Positions 8,144 to 15,179 of a stretch of DNA of 31,349 bases are shown here, piece by piece (position 1 is the stretch's first letter; each line of letters starts with the position of its first letter). The translations under genes were made by a program, and so were the position numbers. This DNA is from an uncultured Christensenella sp. (GTDB lineage: Bacteria; Bacillota; Clostridia; Christensenellales; UBA3700). Where the stretch lies: NCBI GenBank assembly GCA_910583735.1, contig CAJTXS010000018.1, positions 1-31,349 of the forward strand. Direction: 5' to 3'. The notes under the pieces are model-generated. The model did no database searches. It was not told the DNA's origin and saw only the letters and a list, made by a program, of their open reading frames with translations.

Positions 8144-8533
8144 TTAATCGATATGCTTGCTTAGGCACTTATCGCACACCCTCGTAAAGGTGACGCCGCA
8201 GCCTATATATCCGCAAGAGTCCTTTTCCTCTTCCAACATGCGCTCAAGCTCCGAAGATATGGGACAGTCGTCCACCGCTCCGCACACCGTGCACACGGCA
8301 TGAGCGTGGGGCGATACGTCCGCGTCGTAATGCGCGCTGTCGAAGTCGCCGCTGACCTTGACGACATCGCCGCGTCTCACCAACAGGGCGAGATTGCGAT
8401 ACACCGTGCCCTTGCTGATGTTGGGCATCAGCTTGCGGCACTCGTCGTAAATCCACTCGGCGGTAGGATGCGACTTAGTGCCTGCCAGCACGCCGTACAC
8501 TGTATCTCGCTGAACGGATCTGTTGGTCTTCAT
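8144..8533 (-). CDS. perR: Fur-family regulator, PerR-like
   Basis: A 129-residue Fur-family repressor. The N-terminal winged helix includes HPTAEWIYDECR and the recognition region SKGTVYRNLALL. The C-terminal dimerisation domain has the metal-binding His pair in SPHAHAVC and two CxxC pairs (CTVC and CDKC) for structural zinc. PerR rather than Fur is favoured because the gene heads an operon with a rubrerythrin and the metal-site spacing is PerR-like; the ligands cannot be proven by reading alone. Two ATGs lie six bases apart (8539 and 8533). The promoter -10 ends directly before the first, so transcription should start at the second, MKTNRS, giving a leaderless mRNA. An inverted repeat over the -10 suggests autoregulation. 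Confidence 0.85.
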   Translation of the reverse strand: MKTNRSVQRDTVYGVLAGTKSHPTAEWIYDECRKLMPNISKGTVYRNLALLVRRGDVVKVSGDFDSAHYDADVSPHAHAVCTVCGAVDDCPISSELERMLEEEKDSCGYIGCGVTFTRVCDKCLSKHID

Positions 8534-8539
8534 GCTCAT

Positions 8540-8568
8540 ATTGTAATAGATTGCAATTGCATTGTCAA
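8540..8568 (-). promoter_or_regulatory. PerR-like gene promoter with overlapping operator
   Basis: -35 TTGACA (8563-8568), 17-base spacer, -10 TACAAT (8540-8545). The inverted repeat TTGCAA-N4-TTACAA (one mismatch between arms) covers the -10 and part of the spacer and is a candidate site for the PerR-like protein. A perfect TTGCAATTGCAA palindrome overlaps it upstream. Confidence 0.8.
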
Positions 8569-8599
8569 GCAAAATCAGTAATAATTATCGATTTTGAAA

Positions 8600-8628
8600 C
8601 AAAAAGAAAGACGGGATAATCTCCCGTC
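8600..8628 (-). terminator. Terminator of the alpha-galactosidase operon
   Basis: Perfect 7-bp stem GACGGGA/TCCCGTC (8610-8616 and 8622-8628, loop of 5) followed by TTTCTTTTTG on the minus strand. Confidence 0.85.
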
Positions 8629-8861
8629 AATCTCTGAAAGTTGAAATATATGATTAAAAGTCATGTCGCTATCGGCGCTCTTACGCTGACAAAACTGTCT
8701 TTCGATAAAAACATGTAATGCAAGAATACATCTTAACTCGCAATCCGATGCGGGGTGCCGCAGCGCATTTATTCCTCACTAAGCCGCGTTATTATTGGCG
8801 GTAAGAGCGTTTAGTCTCGCGCTTAACGCTTGAGCGCGAGCCGCCCTGCTCCGATATGCTC
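8629..8861. other. 3' untranslated region of the alpha-galactosidase operon
   Basis: There is no open frame of note between the alpha-galactosidase stop and the terminator. A stem CTCGCGCT/AGCGCGAG near 8814-8840 could protect the mRNA 3' end. Confidence 0.4.
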
Positions 8862-10499
8862 TTACTTATCGCGCATAACTATGCCCTCGGTAACGTCGAA
8901 GATAAGCTCCTTATCCTCTCCGTCCTCGACATAGGAGACGTAAATATCCTTCTTGCCCAGATAGTAAGCCTGCTTTATCTCCACCTGCTTTCCGTCGACG
9001 GCATAGTTGTAGGTCTCCCACTGCTTATCGTCATACCTCGACACGTCGTCGGAGACAAATATCAGATTGCCGAACATCTTATTGACGCGGGCTATCAGCT
9101 TGCGCTGCTCCTCGTTCATGCGGATATTGTAGTCCCTAATCAATATGACGTCGGGGTCGTTGACGAACGCCCTGCCGTCGAGCTGTCTGCGGAAGACGGT
9201 ATTGTTGATGTTGTTGGGAGTGGAGATGCGCTCTCTGTGCATCTTCTTCTCGCCGGAAGTCTCCTTCCAGCGCAGATTCATGTCCGCGCCTACGCGGCAA
9301 TAATCCACCTTGCCGAACGCAGGCCACATCGGCACGCCGCAACCGAGGACTTCCTTATCCCCTACCAAATCGCGTATGAGCTGCATGCCGTCGCACATAA
9401 TCTCGCCGCGCGTCTTGTTGTGAGCGGGTATCTGGCAACAGTTGTACAAAAAGTCGAGCTTGACCATGTCGAAGCCCCAATCGTTAAGCACGGTGTCGAA
9501 TACCTTCTTGAGATAAGCGCGCACGTCGGGATTGTAAATGTCCAGCGCGTAGAAGCCGCCCCAGTTGTAACCGCCGGATACGGGCTTGCCCTTAGCGTCG
9601 CGCAGCAGCCAATCGGGGTGCTCAGTCGCAATCTCCGAACGCTTATGCGCGGAAAAAGGCGCAAGCCACAGTCCCGCCTTAATACCCGCGGCGTGCAGCT
9701 TATCGGTAATCCTGCGCATACCGCCCTTAAACGAAGGCTTGAGCGACAACCAGTCGCCGACACAGGTCTGATAGCCGTCGTCTATCTGGAAGATATCTAT
9801 CTTAGAGCCCGAGGCAATGAATGAATCGATATCTCTGTCGATTATCTCCTTGGATATGCCCGTATAGTAGTTATACCACGAAGTATATCCGCATGCGTGC
9901 TTGGCGCGGGGCTTGGGAATGTTCATGTCCGCAAACCACTTGTCGAACACCTCGTCGCACTCGCCCGAATACGTCTTGACGTCGAAGAGCACGTACTCGC
10001 CCTCCACCGTTATGCCGTCGGTATCCTTGACGAAAGTGATGAGACTCTGCCTTACGTCAAAGTACATGAAAGTATAGCCTGTCCTCTCGTTGAGCGAGCC
10101 GAACAGCGTATACTTATCCTTCTGCCTGATGTAGCTGTAGGACACGCCGTGGAAAAATCCCTTATGTCCGTTGTAATGAGCGATGGCGTAATCGCCCGAC
10201 GCGCGGAAAGGCTTGCCGAAAAACAGCCTGTAGAACTTGCCTATGTAGGGCATCTTCTCGTCGATGGAATACTCGCGCGTATCCGTCCAAGACTGATAGC
10301 CGTTGACCATTATGCGACAGTCGGAATCGTAATCCCAACCGCGCTTGAACGTGGCGCTGACAATGCGAAGGGGCTTGTATGCGTCGACGACGACCTTAAC
10401 GCCGTCCGACTTATCCGCGGTGACAGCTAAATCGTCGTTACTGGTAGCGCCGCTGATACGGCGAATCTGCCCGTCTATCTCATACAATATGTCTATCAT
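8862..10499 (-). CDS. Alpha-galactosidase, GH36 family
   Basis: A 545-residue retaining glycosidase of the GH36/clan-D type, which releases terminal alpha-galactosyl residues from oligosaccharides such as raffinose or melibiose. The N-terminal beta-sandwich is followed by a TIM barrel with the hallmark stretches GYTSWYNYYTGIS and FQIDDGYQ. The nucleophile is Asp349 in VKLDFLY and the acid/base Asp406 in CRVGADMNLRW. There is no signal peptide, so it is cytoplasmic and acts on imported sugar. The protein is shorter than the large (about 720-residue) GH36 enzymes and has a reduced N-terminal domain. It is the last gene of a five-gene operon, 3 bases after the kinase-like gene, with GAGGT at 6 bases. 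The first gene of the operon encodes a sugar-type transporter that probably supplies its substrate. Confidence 0.9.
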   Translation of the reverse strand: MIDILYEIDGQIRRISGATSNDDLAVTADKSDGVKVVVDAYKPLRIVSATFKRGWDYDSDCRIMVNGYQSWTDTREYSIDEKMPYIGKFYRLFFGKPFRASGDYAIAHYNGHKGFFHGVSYSYIRQKDKYTLFGSLNERTGYTFMYFDVRQSLITFVKDTDGITVEGEYVLFDVKTYSGECDEVFDKWFADMNIPKPRAKHACGYTSWYNYYTGISKEIIDRDIDSFIASGSKIDIFQIDDGYQTCVGDWLSLKPSFKGGMRRITDKLHAAGIKAGLWLAPFSAHKRSEIATEHPDWLLRDAKGKPVSGGYNWGGFYALDIYNPDVRAYLKKVFDTVLNDWGFDMVKLDFLYNCCQIPAHNKTRGEIMCDGMQLIRDLVGDKEVLGCGVPMWPAFGKVDYCRVGADMNLRWKETSGEKKMHRERISTPNNINNTVFRRQLDGRAFVNDPDVILIRDYNIRMNEEQRKLIARVNKMFGNLIFVSDDVSRYDDKQWETYNYAVDGKQVEIKQAYYLGKKDIYVSYVEDGEDKELIFDVTEGIVMRDK

Positions 10500-10502
10500 C
10501 TC

Positions 10503-11339
10503 TTACCTCACTCCTATCCTCGTACAGGGCACCTTGCCCGAAAAAACATCCGCTATGCGATACTTGGGCGACGCGATATATACCTCGGTGCCGTTCATGA
10601 CCGGCGCCTTGATATACTCCAGCTTTGCCTTGGCTCCGCCCGCGCCCTTGCGGCTGCTGCCCACGCACGCGCCCTGGCATGCCGTGATATTGTCCACTAC
10701 CTCGTACATGTCCTTGCCCGATATGTCCCTTATCAGAGTGGACTCGTCGCCCGCCGTGGCGTATATGCCGAGCGTGCTGGTGAATATAATCAGTCTGCGG
10801 CACTTGACAAGGCAGGCTATCTGCGAGGCGGTCTCGTCGTTGTCCACGCAATGCACGAGCCGGCTCTCTTCCATGCCGCCCTCGGTGAGCGCGCGTATCT
10901 CCAGCTTGACTATCTCGTCGCTGGAGAGGGGGTCGTTGTAATTGACTATAGGCACGGCGCCCTGCGCGGGGCAGCGCAGCAGCATGGACTTGAGCAATTC
11001 TCTCTTGGCGTCGTTGTTAAAGTGCTGATGCTCCACAAGCACCTGCCTCACGCCGTAGAGAGGATTGACATACTTGCGGTACTCCTGCATGAGTATCGCC
11101 TGACCTTGAGCGGAATAGTCCACCTTGTTTAGCTGGTCGTCGTCGCCGAGCTCGCGTCCCGTGCGACGCACGTAATCAATGCGTCCTATCTCGGTAGCGC
11201 CGCTGCTTACCCATATCATGCCCGGCTTAAGCTGCCGAGAGACAAACGCCAATATATTGTAATTGATATCGTTGAAGTCGCGATTGACAAGCGCCATAGA
11301 GCCTATCTTGCCTACAACTTCCACGTCGAACTCAGCCAT
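10503..11339 (-). CDS. Glutamate-5-kinase-like amino-acid kinase
   Basis: A 278-residue protein of the amino-acid kinase fold resembling the catalytic domain of glutamate 5-kinase, without the C-terminal PUA domain. Recognisable are KIGS (11-14), VSSGATEIG (44-52), NYND in place of NEND (133-136), VDNDETAS (165-172) and the nucleotide-site stretch GAGGAKAKL (232-240). It is divergent and no proA or proC lies nearby, so a proline-pathway role is unproven; it may phosphorylate another acid group. Its ATG follows GGAGG at 9 bases and overlaps the end of the preceding shikimate-kinase-like gene by 8 bases, so their translation is probably coupled. Confidence 0.7.
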   Translation of the reverse strand: MAEFDVEVVGKIGSMALVNRDFNDINYNILAFVSRQLKPGMIWVSSGATEIGRIDYVRRTGRELGDDDQLNKVDYSAQGQAILMQEYRKYVNPLYGVRQVLVEHQHFNNDAKRELLKSMLLRCPAQGAVPIVNYNDPLSSDEIVKLEIRALTEGGMEESRLVHCVDNDETASQIACLVKCRRLIIFTSTLGIYATAGDESTLIRDISGKDMYEVVDNITACQGACVGSSRKGAGGAKAKLEYIKAPVMNGTEVYIASPKYRIADVFSGKVPCTRIGVR

Positions 11340-11808
11340 CGATTAAAACCTCCAATACCTTCCTGATCTCTTCCTCATATCCCTGCTCGCAGCTAATAGC
11401 GACGCTTGCGCCCAAAGCTGCTTTGATGTTGTCGTATATTGTCGACCTGTCTGCCAGCCGCATGATTAGCGACTTGTCCGAGAGCACGCTCTCGAAGCTC
11501 CCTTCCGTCATAAAGACGAGACTGCTCGCCGTAAGTATATCCGCGCCTACGCAGAATATAAGCGGAGACGCCGATATCGCCACTCCCTCGAAGCTCGCCG
11601 CGTCCTCTATGCAGGAGCGTATCCTGCGTCTAAGATAATCCGCGTCGCTCTTAAGCAGCGTCTGATAGGGCGTAAACCCGCCGAGCATGTAGCGCATGTA
11701 CCCGTCGAGGTCCATATACTCCAAGCCCGTCTCCTTGGCGATGCGCTTGGCAATAGCGGCGTTAAGCCTCTTGTCGGGACCGAGTACGGCTATCCTATCA
11801 GGCAGCAT
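11332..11808 (-). CDS. Shikimate-kinase-like protein with degenerate P-loop
   Basis: A 158-residue protein whose start resembles shikimate kinase: IAVLGPDKRLNAAIAKRIAK followed by GLEYMDLDGYM, aligning with the P-loop helix and the substrate-binding DxD of the family. The Walker A GxxGxGK(S/T) is missing: the segment reads GPDKRLN (residues 10-16), so ATP binding in the usual way is unlikely. No other aromatic-pathway gene is near. It overlaps the metallo-hydrolase gene by 11 bases and the amino-acid-kinase gene by 8, with AGGAG before its start, so it is a genuine operon member. It may be a partner or regulator of the kinase-like protein encoded next to it. Family assignment is moderate. Confidence 0.55.
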   Translation of the reverse strand: MLPDRIAVLGPDKRLNAAIAKRIAKETGLEYMDLDGYMRYMLGGFTPYQTLLKSDADYLRRRIRSCIEDAASFEGVAISASPLIFCVGADILTASSLVFMTEGSFESVLSDKSLIMRLADRSTIYDNIKAALGASVAISCEQGYEEEIRKVLEVLIDG

Positions 11809-13084
11809 CGGCTACGCTCCTGCGACGCATACCGCTCACTGTTATGTGCGCGCCGTCGCCCGTAACGGATACGATAGCTACAGACGCGTACGCCTCGGAG
11901 AAATCCTTGCCGTCGCTTATCTCGCAGTCAACTCTCAACGTGCCGTCGCCGTCCACGTAGATATTTACATTGCCGTCCTTAGCCGTCTCGTATACATACT
12001 TGAAGCCGTCGTAATCGCCGTCCGGCTTGACGTCCGTATAGCCGTCGAGCCTGCCCATAAGCTCGGGCGTGGGATGACCGTAGTCGTTATCGCCGTAGCT
12101 TATGACCGCGTACTCGCAGTCCACCGCGTCCAGAAACTCGTCGCAAGTGGACGTCCTCGAGCCGTGGTGCGCCACCTTGAGCACGTCGGCGTCGATGTCG
12201 TCGAAATATCCCTTGCCGAGCAGATAGGGCTCGTTGCGCTCGTTGGAGTCTCCCGTGAGCACTATCGTCCTGCCCGCATACTCGAGCAGGCATATGGGCG
12301 ATACGGCATTCTTGATATGCGCGGCAGAGGACTTCTTGACCGACGGATAGTCCTCCTCCGAATAGCTGAAGCAGCGCATACGCCACGCCTCGCCTTCTAC
12401 GGTATAGGCGCCTATGTTGTATATCCGCTCGGCGGGCACTTTTGCGTCGCCGTCGGTGTAGGTCTCGCTCTCTATTGCCTCAACCGTCTTGGTCCAGGTA
12501 GCCGACATGTCGCGCGCAACGCGGGGCATGTATATCTTCTTAAACTCGTACTTAGCCAGCAGCGCGCCGAGGTAGCGTATGTGGTCGTAGTCGGAGTGAG
12601 TGATGAACAGATAGTCGATAGCCTTGATACCGAAGCCGTCTATCACTTGCTTGATATCTTCCTCTCTCGACGCTTTACCCAGCTCCGTGCCCGCGTCCAT
12701 CAGCATTGTCTTGCCGTCGGGCAATACGGTGAATATGCAATCGCCTTGCCCAACGTCCACTACAGTCATGTTCAAAGTGCCGTCGCTTAGACCCGGAGTT
12801 AAGCCGTCGCCGCTTCCGTCACCTTGATTGCCGCTGCCGTCGTTTTGACTACTGCCATCATTATCTTGATTGCCGCTACCGTCGTTTTGACTACTGCCAT
12901 CATTACCTTGATTGCCGCTGCCGTCGCCCTTTCCGCCCAGCAGATCTCTCAACGCGTCGTACAGCTGAGGACGGACAAAGTATACGGTGAGCAGTGCAAT
13001 GACCAATACGACTACAATCGCTATAAGCGTGACCGCTATAGCGACGCGTCTCTTCTTATTGTCAGCTCTCTTTCCGCCTGCCAA
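11798..13084 (-). CDS. Membrane-anchored ComEC/Rec2-like metallo-beta-lactamase-fold hydrolase
   Basis: A 428-residue protein. A basic N-terminus and one membrane helix (residues 13-37) are followed by a Gly/Ser/Asn/Asp/Gln linker (51-95) built of 14-residue repeats, then an MBL-fold domain with the catalytic domain outside the cell. The domain starts MTVVDVGQGDC. It has the metal motif HSDYDH (163-168, the HxDxDH form of ComEC), LTGDSNE (D279) and KVAHHGSRTS (H306-H307), all typical of the ComEC/Rec2 hydrolase domain. There is no competence channel domain, so DNA uptake is not implied; a phosphodiesterase or nuclease activity is the family expectation. Translation starts at TTG (13084), six bases after the transporter stop; no in-frame ATG precedes the membrane helix. 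Confidence 0.82.
   Translation of the reverse strand: MAGGKRADNKKRRVAIAVTLIAIVVVLVIALLTVYFVRPQLYDALRDLLGGKGDGSGNQGNDGSSQNDGSGNQDNDGSSQNDGSGNQGDGSGDGLTPGLSDGTLNMTVVDVGQGDCIFTVLPDGKTMLMDAGTELGKASREEDIKQVIDGFGIKAIDYLFITHSDYDHIRYLGALLAKYEFKKIYMPRVARDMSATWTKTVEAIESETYTDGDAKVPAERIYNIGAYTVEGEAWRMRCFSYSEEDYPSVKKSSAAHIKNAVSPICLLEYAGRTIVLTGDSNERNEPYLLGKGYFDDIDADVLKVAHHGSRTSTCDEFLDAVDCEYAVISYGDNDYGHPTPELMGRLDGYTDVKPDGDYDGFKYVYETAKDGNVNIYVDGDGTLRVDCEISDGKDFSEAYASVAIVSVTGDGAHITVSGMRRRSVADAA
12823..12926 (-). repeat. 42-bp tandem repeat in the hydrolase linker
   Basis: About 2.5 near-identical copies of a 42-bp unit (12823-12864, 12865-12906, then 20 bases), differing at a few positions only. They encode the 14-residue unit NDGSSQNDGSGNQD in frame, so copy-number changes would alter only linker length. 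Confidence 0.9.
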
Positions 13085-13090
13085 TCGTTA

Positions 13091-14659
13091 TCAGTCCTCT
13101 TCTCCGAAATACTCTATCACTTTCTTCTTTTTCTCGGGCTTGTTGTCGCCGTGCCTGGTGAAGAACATCGTCACAAAGGCAAGCGCGATACATATTATGC
13201 CGTAGATAAAGATTACGCTCTTGTACTGTCTGGGCACCGCGTCCATAATCGCGCCGCCTATCATGGGAGTAATCGCCTGCGCCGTCATGGACGCGACGTA
13301 ATAATATCCGGTATACTGCCCTACGTTGCTGCCCTTTGCAAGCTCGGTCACCATGGGCAGAGTGTTGACATTGATGATGACAAGTCCGAAGCCCGCTATG
13401 AGGAAGCACGCCGTAAAGGCTATCTTAAGCGCGACGGCGTTGATTCCGTCGTTGAGGAATATGCAGGGCACGAACGCCGCTACGGCTATCACCACGCCCG
13501 CAAGTATGGTCTTCTTCCTGCCCCACTTGGCTGCCATGAGCGCAACGGGCAACAGCGCTATCGCGCCGCCTGCGCCGTTGAGTATGTTAATAATACCGAC
13601 GAAGCCGTCGTCGAACTTGAGCACGTTGGTGGCGTAAGTGGAAAGGTGCGACTTAATCGCGTTCCAACCCATGAACCACAGAAAGACCGTGGCGAGTATG
13701 AGCACGAGCGATACGCGCTTCTCCTTAGCCAGCGGAGCGTTGCCCGTAGCCTCTTCCTCGTCTACGACTCCCCACTTAGCCTCTTCGTCCATGCGCATCT
13801 GTACGAATTTATTCTCCCTCACAGTGAGAATAAAGCCGAGCAACATCAGCAGCATTACTCCGCCGAGCGTACAGAAGAGGGCGATGTGCGACTGATATCT
13901 CTTCTTGGCAAGCACAGTGTACAGCACTATCGACGCCAGTCCGCCCGCGCCGCCCATAAGAGTAATGAGCGCGTTGGCTTGCGACCTCAGGGGCTTGGGC
14001 GTGACGTCGGGCATGAGCGCAATGGCGGGCGAGCGATATGACGACATCGCTATAAGCACTACGAGTAAGGTGGCGATAAAGCCGCCTATGATTGCGGGAT
14101 TTGCCCTCATGACAGCGTTAGCCATATCCGTCTGCGCCTGATTGAACGAGGTCAAGAAGTCATTGTATATCCTGAGTTCTTCGCCGCTAAGCTTTGCTCC
14201 GCCCTGCACTCTCTCCCACAGCTGTTGCACCTGCGCCGTCCATACGTCCGCGCTGAGATAACCCTTATCTATCAGCGCCTGCGGACTCTCGATAGACGCC
14301 TCCATTACCTTGAGGAACTGTAGATTCTCAACCACTATCATAACTATCATGCCCGCTACCGCAAGCACCGTGCCCGTCACTATAAAGGTGGTGCGCCTGC
14401 CGTACTTGGCCTTGGTATATCTGTCGGATAAGTGTCCGAACAGCGGCAGCAGGAATATGGCAAGCAGATTGTCCAGTCCCATTATTACGCCGTATGCGGT
14501 GGCGTTGAGTCCGAATACCCTATTGAGTATAAGAGGCATTATGTAGTCGTAAACTTCCCAAAAGCACATTATGCCCATGAAGCCGAAGCCTACGAACAGC
14601 GTCCGCTTGATATCAAGTTTCATAGCGTCGTCGGACGCACCCTTTTTCCTTCCAAACAT
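13091..14659 (-). CDS. MFS/GPH-type sugar transporter
   Basis: A 522-residue membrane transporter of the major facilitator superfamily. Helices 1-3 (about 20-45, 55-77, 90-110) contain the GPH-type loop signature SDRYTKAKYGRRT between helices 2 and 3, pointing to cation-coupled glycoside uptake. An unusual charged insertion of about 80 residues (111-190) sits between helices 3 and 4, which places it outside the cell. The remaining helices follow, with a second soluble loop near residues 285-320. It is the first gene of the operon ending in alpha-galactosidase, so uptake of an alpha-galactoside is the likely job; the substrate is inferred. AGGAG lies before the ATG. Confidence 0.82.
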   Translation of the reverse strand: MFGRKKGASDDAMKLDIKRTLFVGFGFMGIMCFWEVYDYIMPLILNRVFGLNATAYGVIMGLDNLLAIFLLPLFGHLSDRYTKAKYGRRTTFIVTGTVLAVAGMIVMIVVENLQFLKVMEASIESPQALIDKGYLSADVWTAQVQQLWERVQGGAKLSGEELRIYNDFLTSFNQAQTDMANAVMRANPAIIGGFIATLLVVLIAMSSYRSPAIALMPDVTPKPLRSQANALITLMGGAGGLASIVLYTVLAKKRYQSHIALFCTLGGVMLLMLLGFILTVRENKFVQMRMDEEAKWGVVDEEEATGNAPLAKEKRVSLVLILATVFLWFMGWNAIKSHLSTYATNVLKFDDGFVGIINILNGAGGAIALLPVALMAAKWGRKKTILAGVVIAVAAFVPCIFLNDGINAVALKIAFTACFLIAGFGLVIINVNTLPMVTELAKGSNVGQYTGYYYVASMTAQAITPMIGGAIMDAVPRQYKSVIFIYGIICIALAFVTMFFTRHGDNKPEKKKKVIEYFGEED

Positions 14660-14705
14660 AGCCTCTCCTTATCAGATTACGCGTAACTTATACATAATCA
14701 TTATA

Positions 14706-14735
14706 ATAATAACATATGTCGACAAAGTCTGTAAA
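14706..14735 (-). promoter_or_regulatory. Promoter of the transporter/alpha-galactosidase operon
   Basis: -35 TTTACA (14730-14735), 18-base spacer, -10 TATTAT (14706-14711). A second TATAAT at 14700-14705 has no good -35 partner. No obvious sugar-regulator operator is seen. Confidence 0.55.
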
Positions 14736-14852
14736 TACTTTTATATAAAAGAAAATTATTAAAAACTTTATTTTTAGCGCAAATTATTGAGCGCGTATAT
14801 AAAAACAAGCATTGAACATAATAGTATTGCAAATCAAGATAAGGAGGCTAAT

Positions 14853-14957
14853 ATGGCAACTACCAAGAATGCTAAGAGCAGTTCCGGCAAATCCGCAACG
14901 ACCAAGAGCAAGTCTACCTCTACCAAGAGCACTAAGAATTGCTGCTGCGGCAAGTAA
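14853..14957 (+). CDS. 34-residue Lys/Ser/Thr-rich protein ending in CCCGK
   Basis: A very small cationic protein: MATTKNAKSSSGKSATTKSK, then more Lys/Ser/Thr, ending KNCCCGK. A strong ribosome site (AAGGAGG) lies 7 bases before the ATG and a strong terminator begins 22 bases after the stop, which supports a real monocistronic gene. There is no signal peptide or hydrophobic segment. The body resembles a disordered, histone-tail-like basic chain, and the terminal triple cysteine could bind metal, be lipidated or form disulfides. I do not recognise a characterised family. No confident promoter was found; TATATA near 14796 is a weak candidate. Confidence 0.7.
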   Translation: MATTKNAKSSSGKSATTKSKSTSTKSTKNCCCGK

Positions 14958-14979
14958 TCAAGGAACACAGTCTTGATAT

Positions 14980-15018
14980 AAGAGGGACGGAAAACTATTC
15001 CGTCCCTCTTACATTTTT
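14980..15018 (+). terminator. Terminator of the 34-residue protein gene
   Basis: Perfect 11-bp stem AAGAGGGACGG/CCGTCCCTCTT (14980-14990 and 15000-15010, loop of 9) followed by ACATTTTT. The reverse strand also has some T-richness after the stem. Confidence 0.93.
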
Positions 15019-15125
15019 ATAGACATTCGTATATTAAATTACCGTAAAAATTTAACTTAATTATAACCTATATTTTTGCAATATCAACATAAAATAATTA
15101 AAAATATACTCGCTTAGCTACTCTA

Positions 15126-15155
15126 TTGCCTTAATAATGCGCATAATGATATTAT
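15126..15155 (+). promoter_or_regulatory. Promoter of the PI-PLC-like gene
   Basis: -35 TTGCCT (15126-15131), 18-base spacer, -10 TATTAT (15150-15155). The palindrome ATAAT-GAT-ATTAT overlaps the -10 and may bind a regulator. Confidence 0.55.
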
Positions 15156-15179
15156 CATATTGTAGGTATAGGAGGAGCT

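Noticed and set aside
10503..11339. proB of proline biosynthesis
   Set aside because: The protein is divergent, has no PUA domain and no proA or proC neighbour, so the specific name is not justified.
11332..11808. Functional shikimate kinase (aroK)
   Set aside because: The Walker A glycine-lysine-Ser/Thr motif is missing and no aromatic-pathway genes are nearby.
12823..12926. Possible CRISPR array
   Set aside because: The units are directly adjacent, in frame with a protein linker and without spacers; no cas gene is present.
11798..13084. Competence protein ComEC
   Set aside because: Only the hydrolase domain is present; the multi-helix channel and OB domains are absent.
12824..14041. Long plus-strand open frame with repetitive hydrophobic start
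   Set aside because: It lies antisense to the metallo-hydrolase linker repeats and the transporter; its repeats mirror the 42-bp units and it has no recognisable product.
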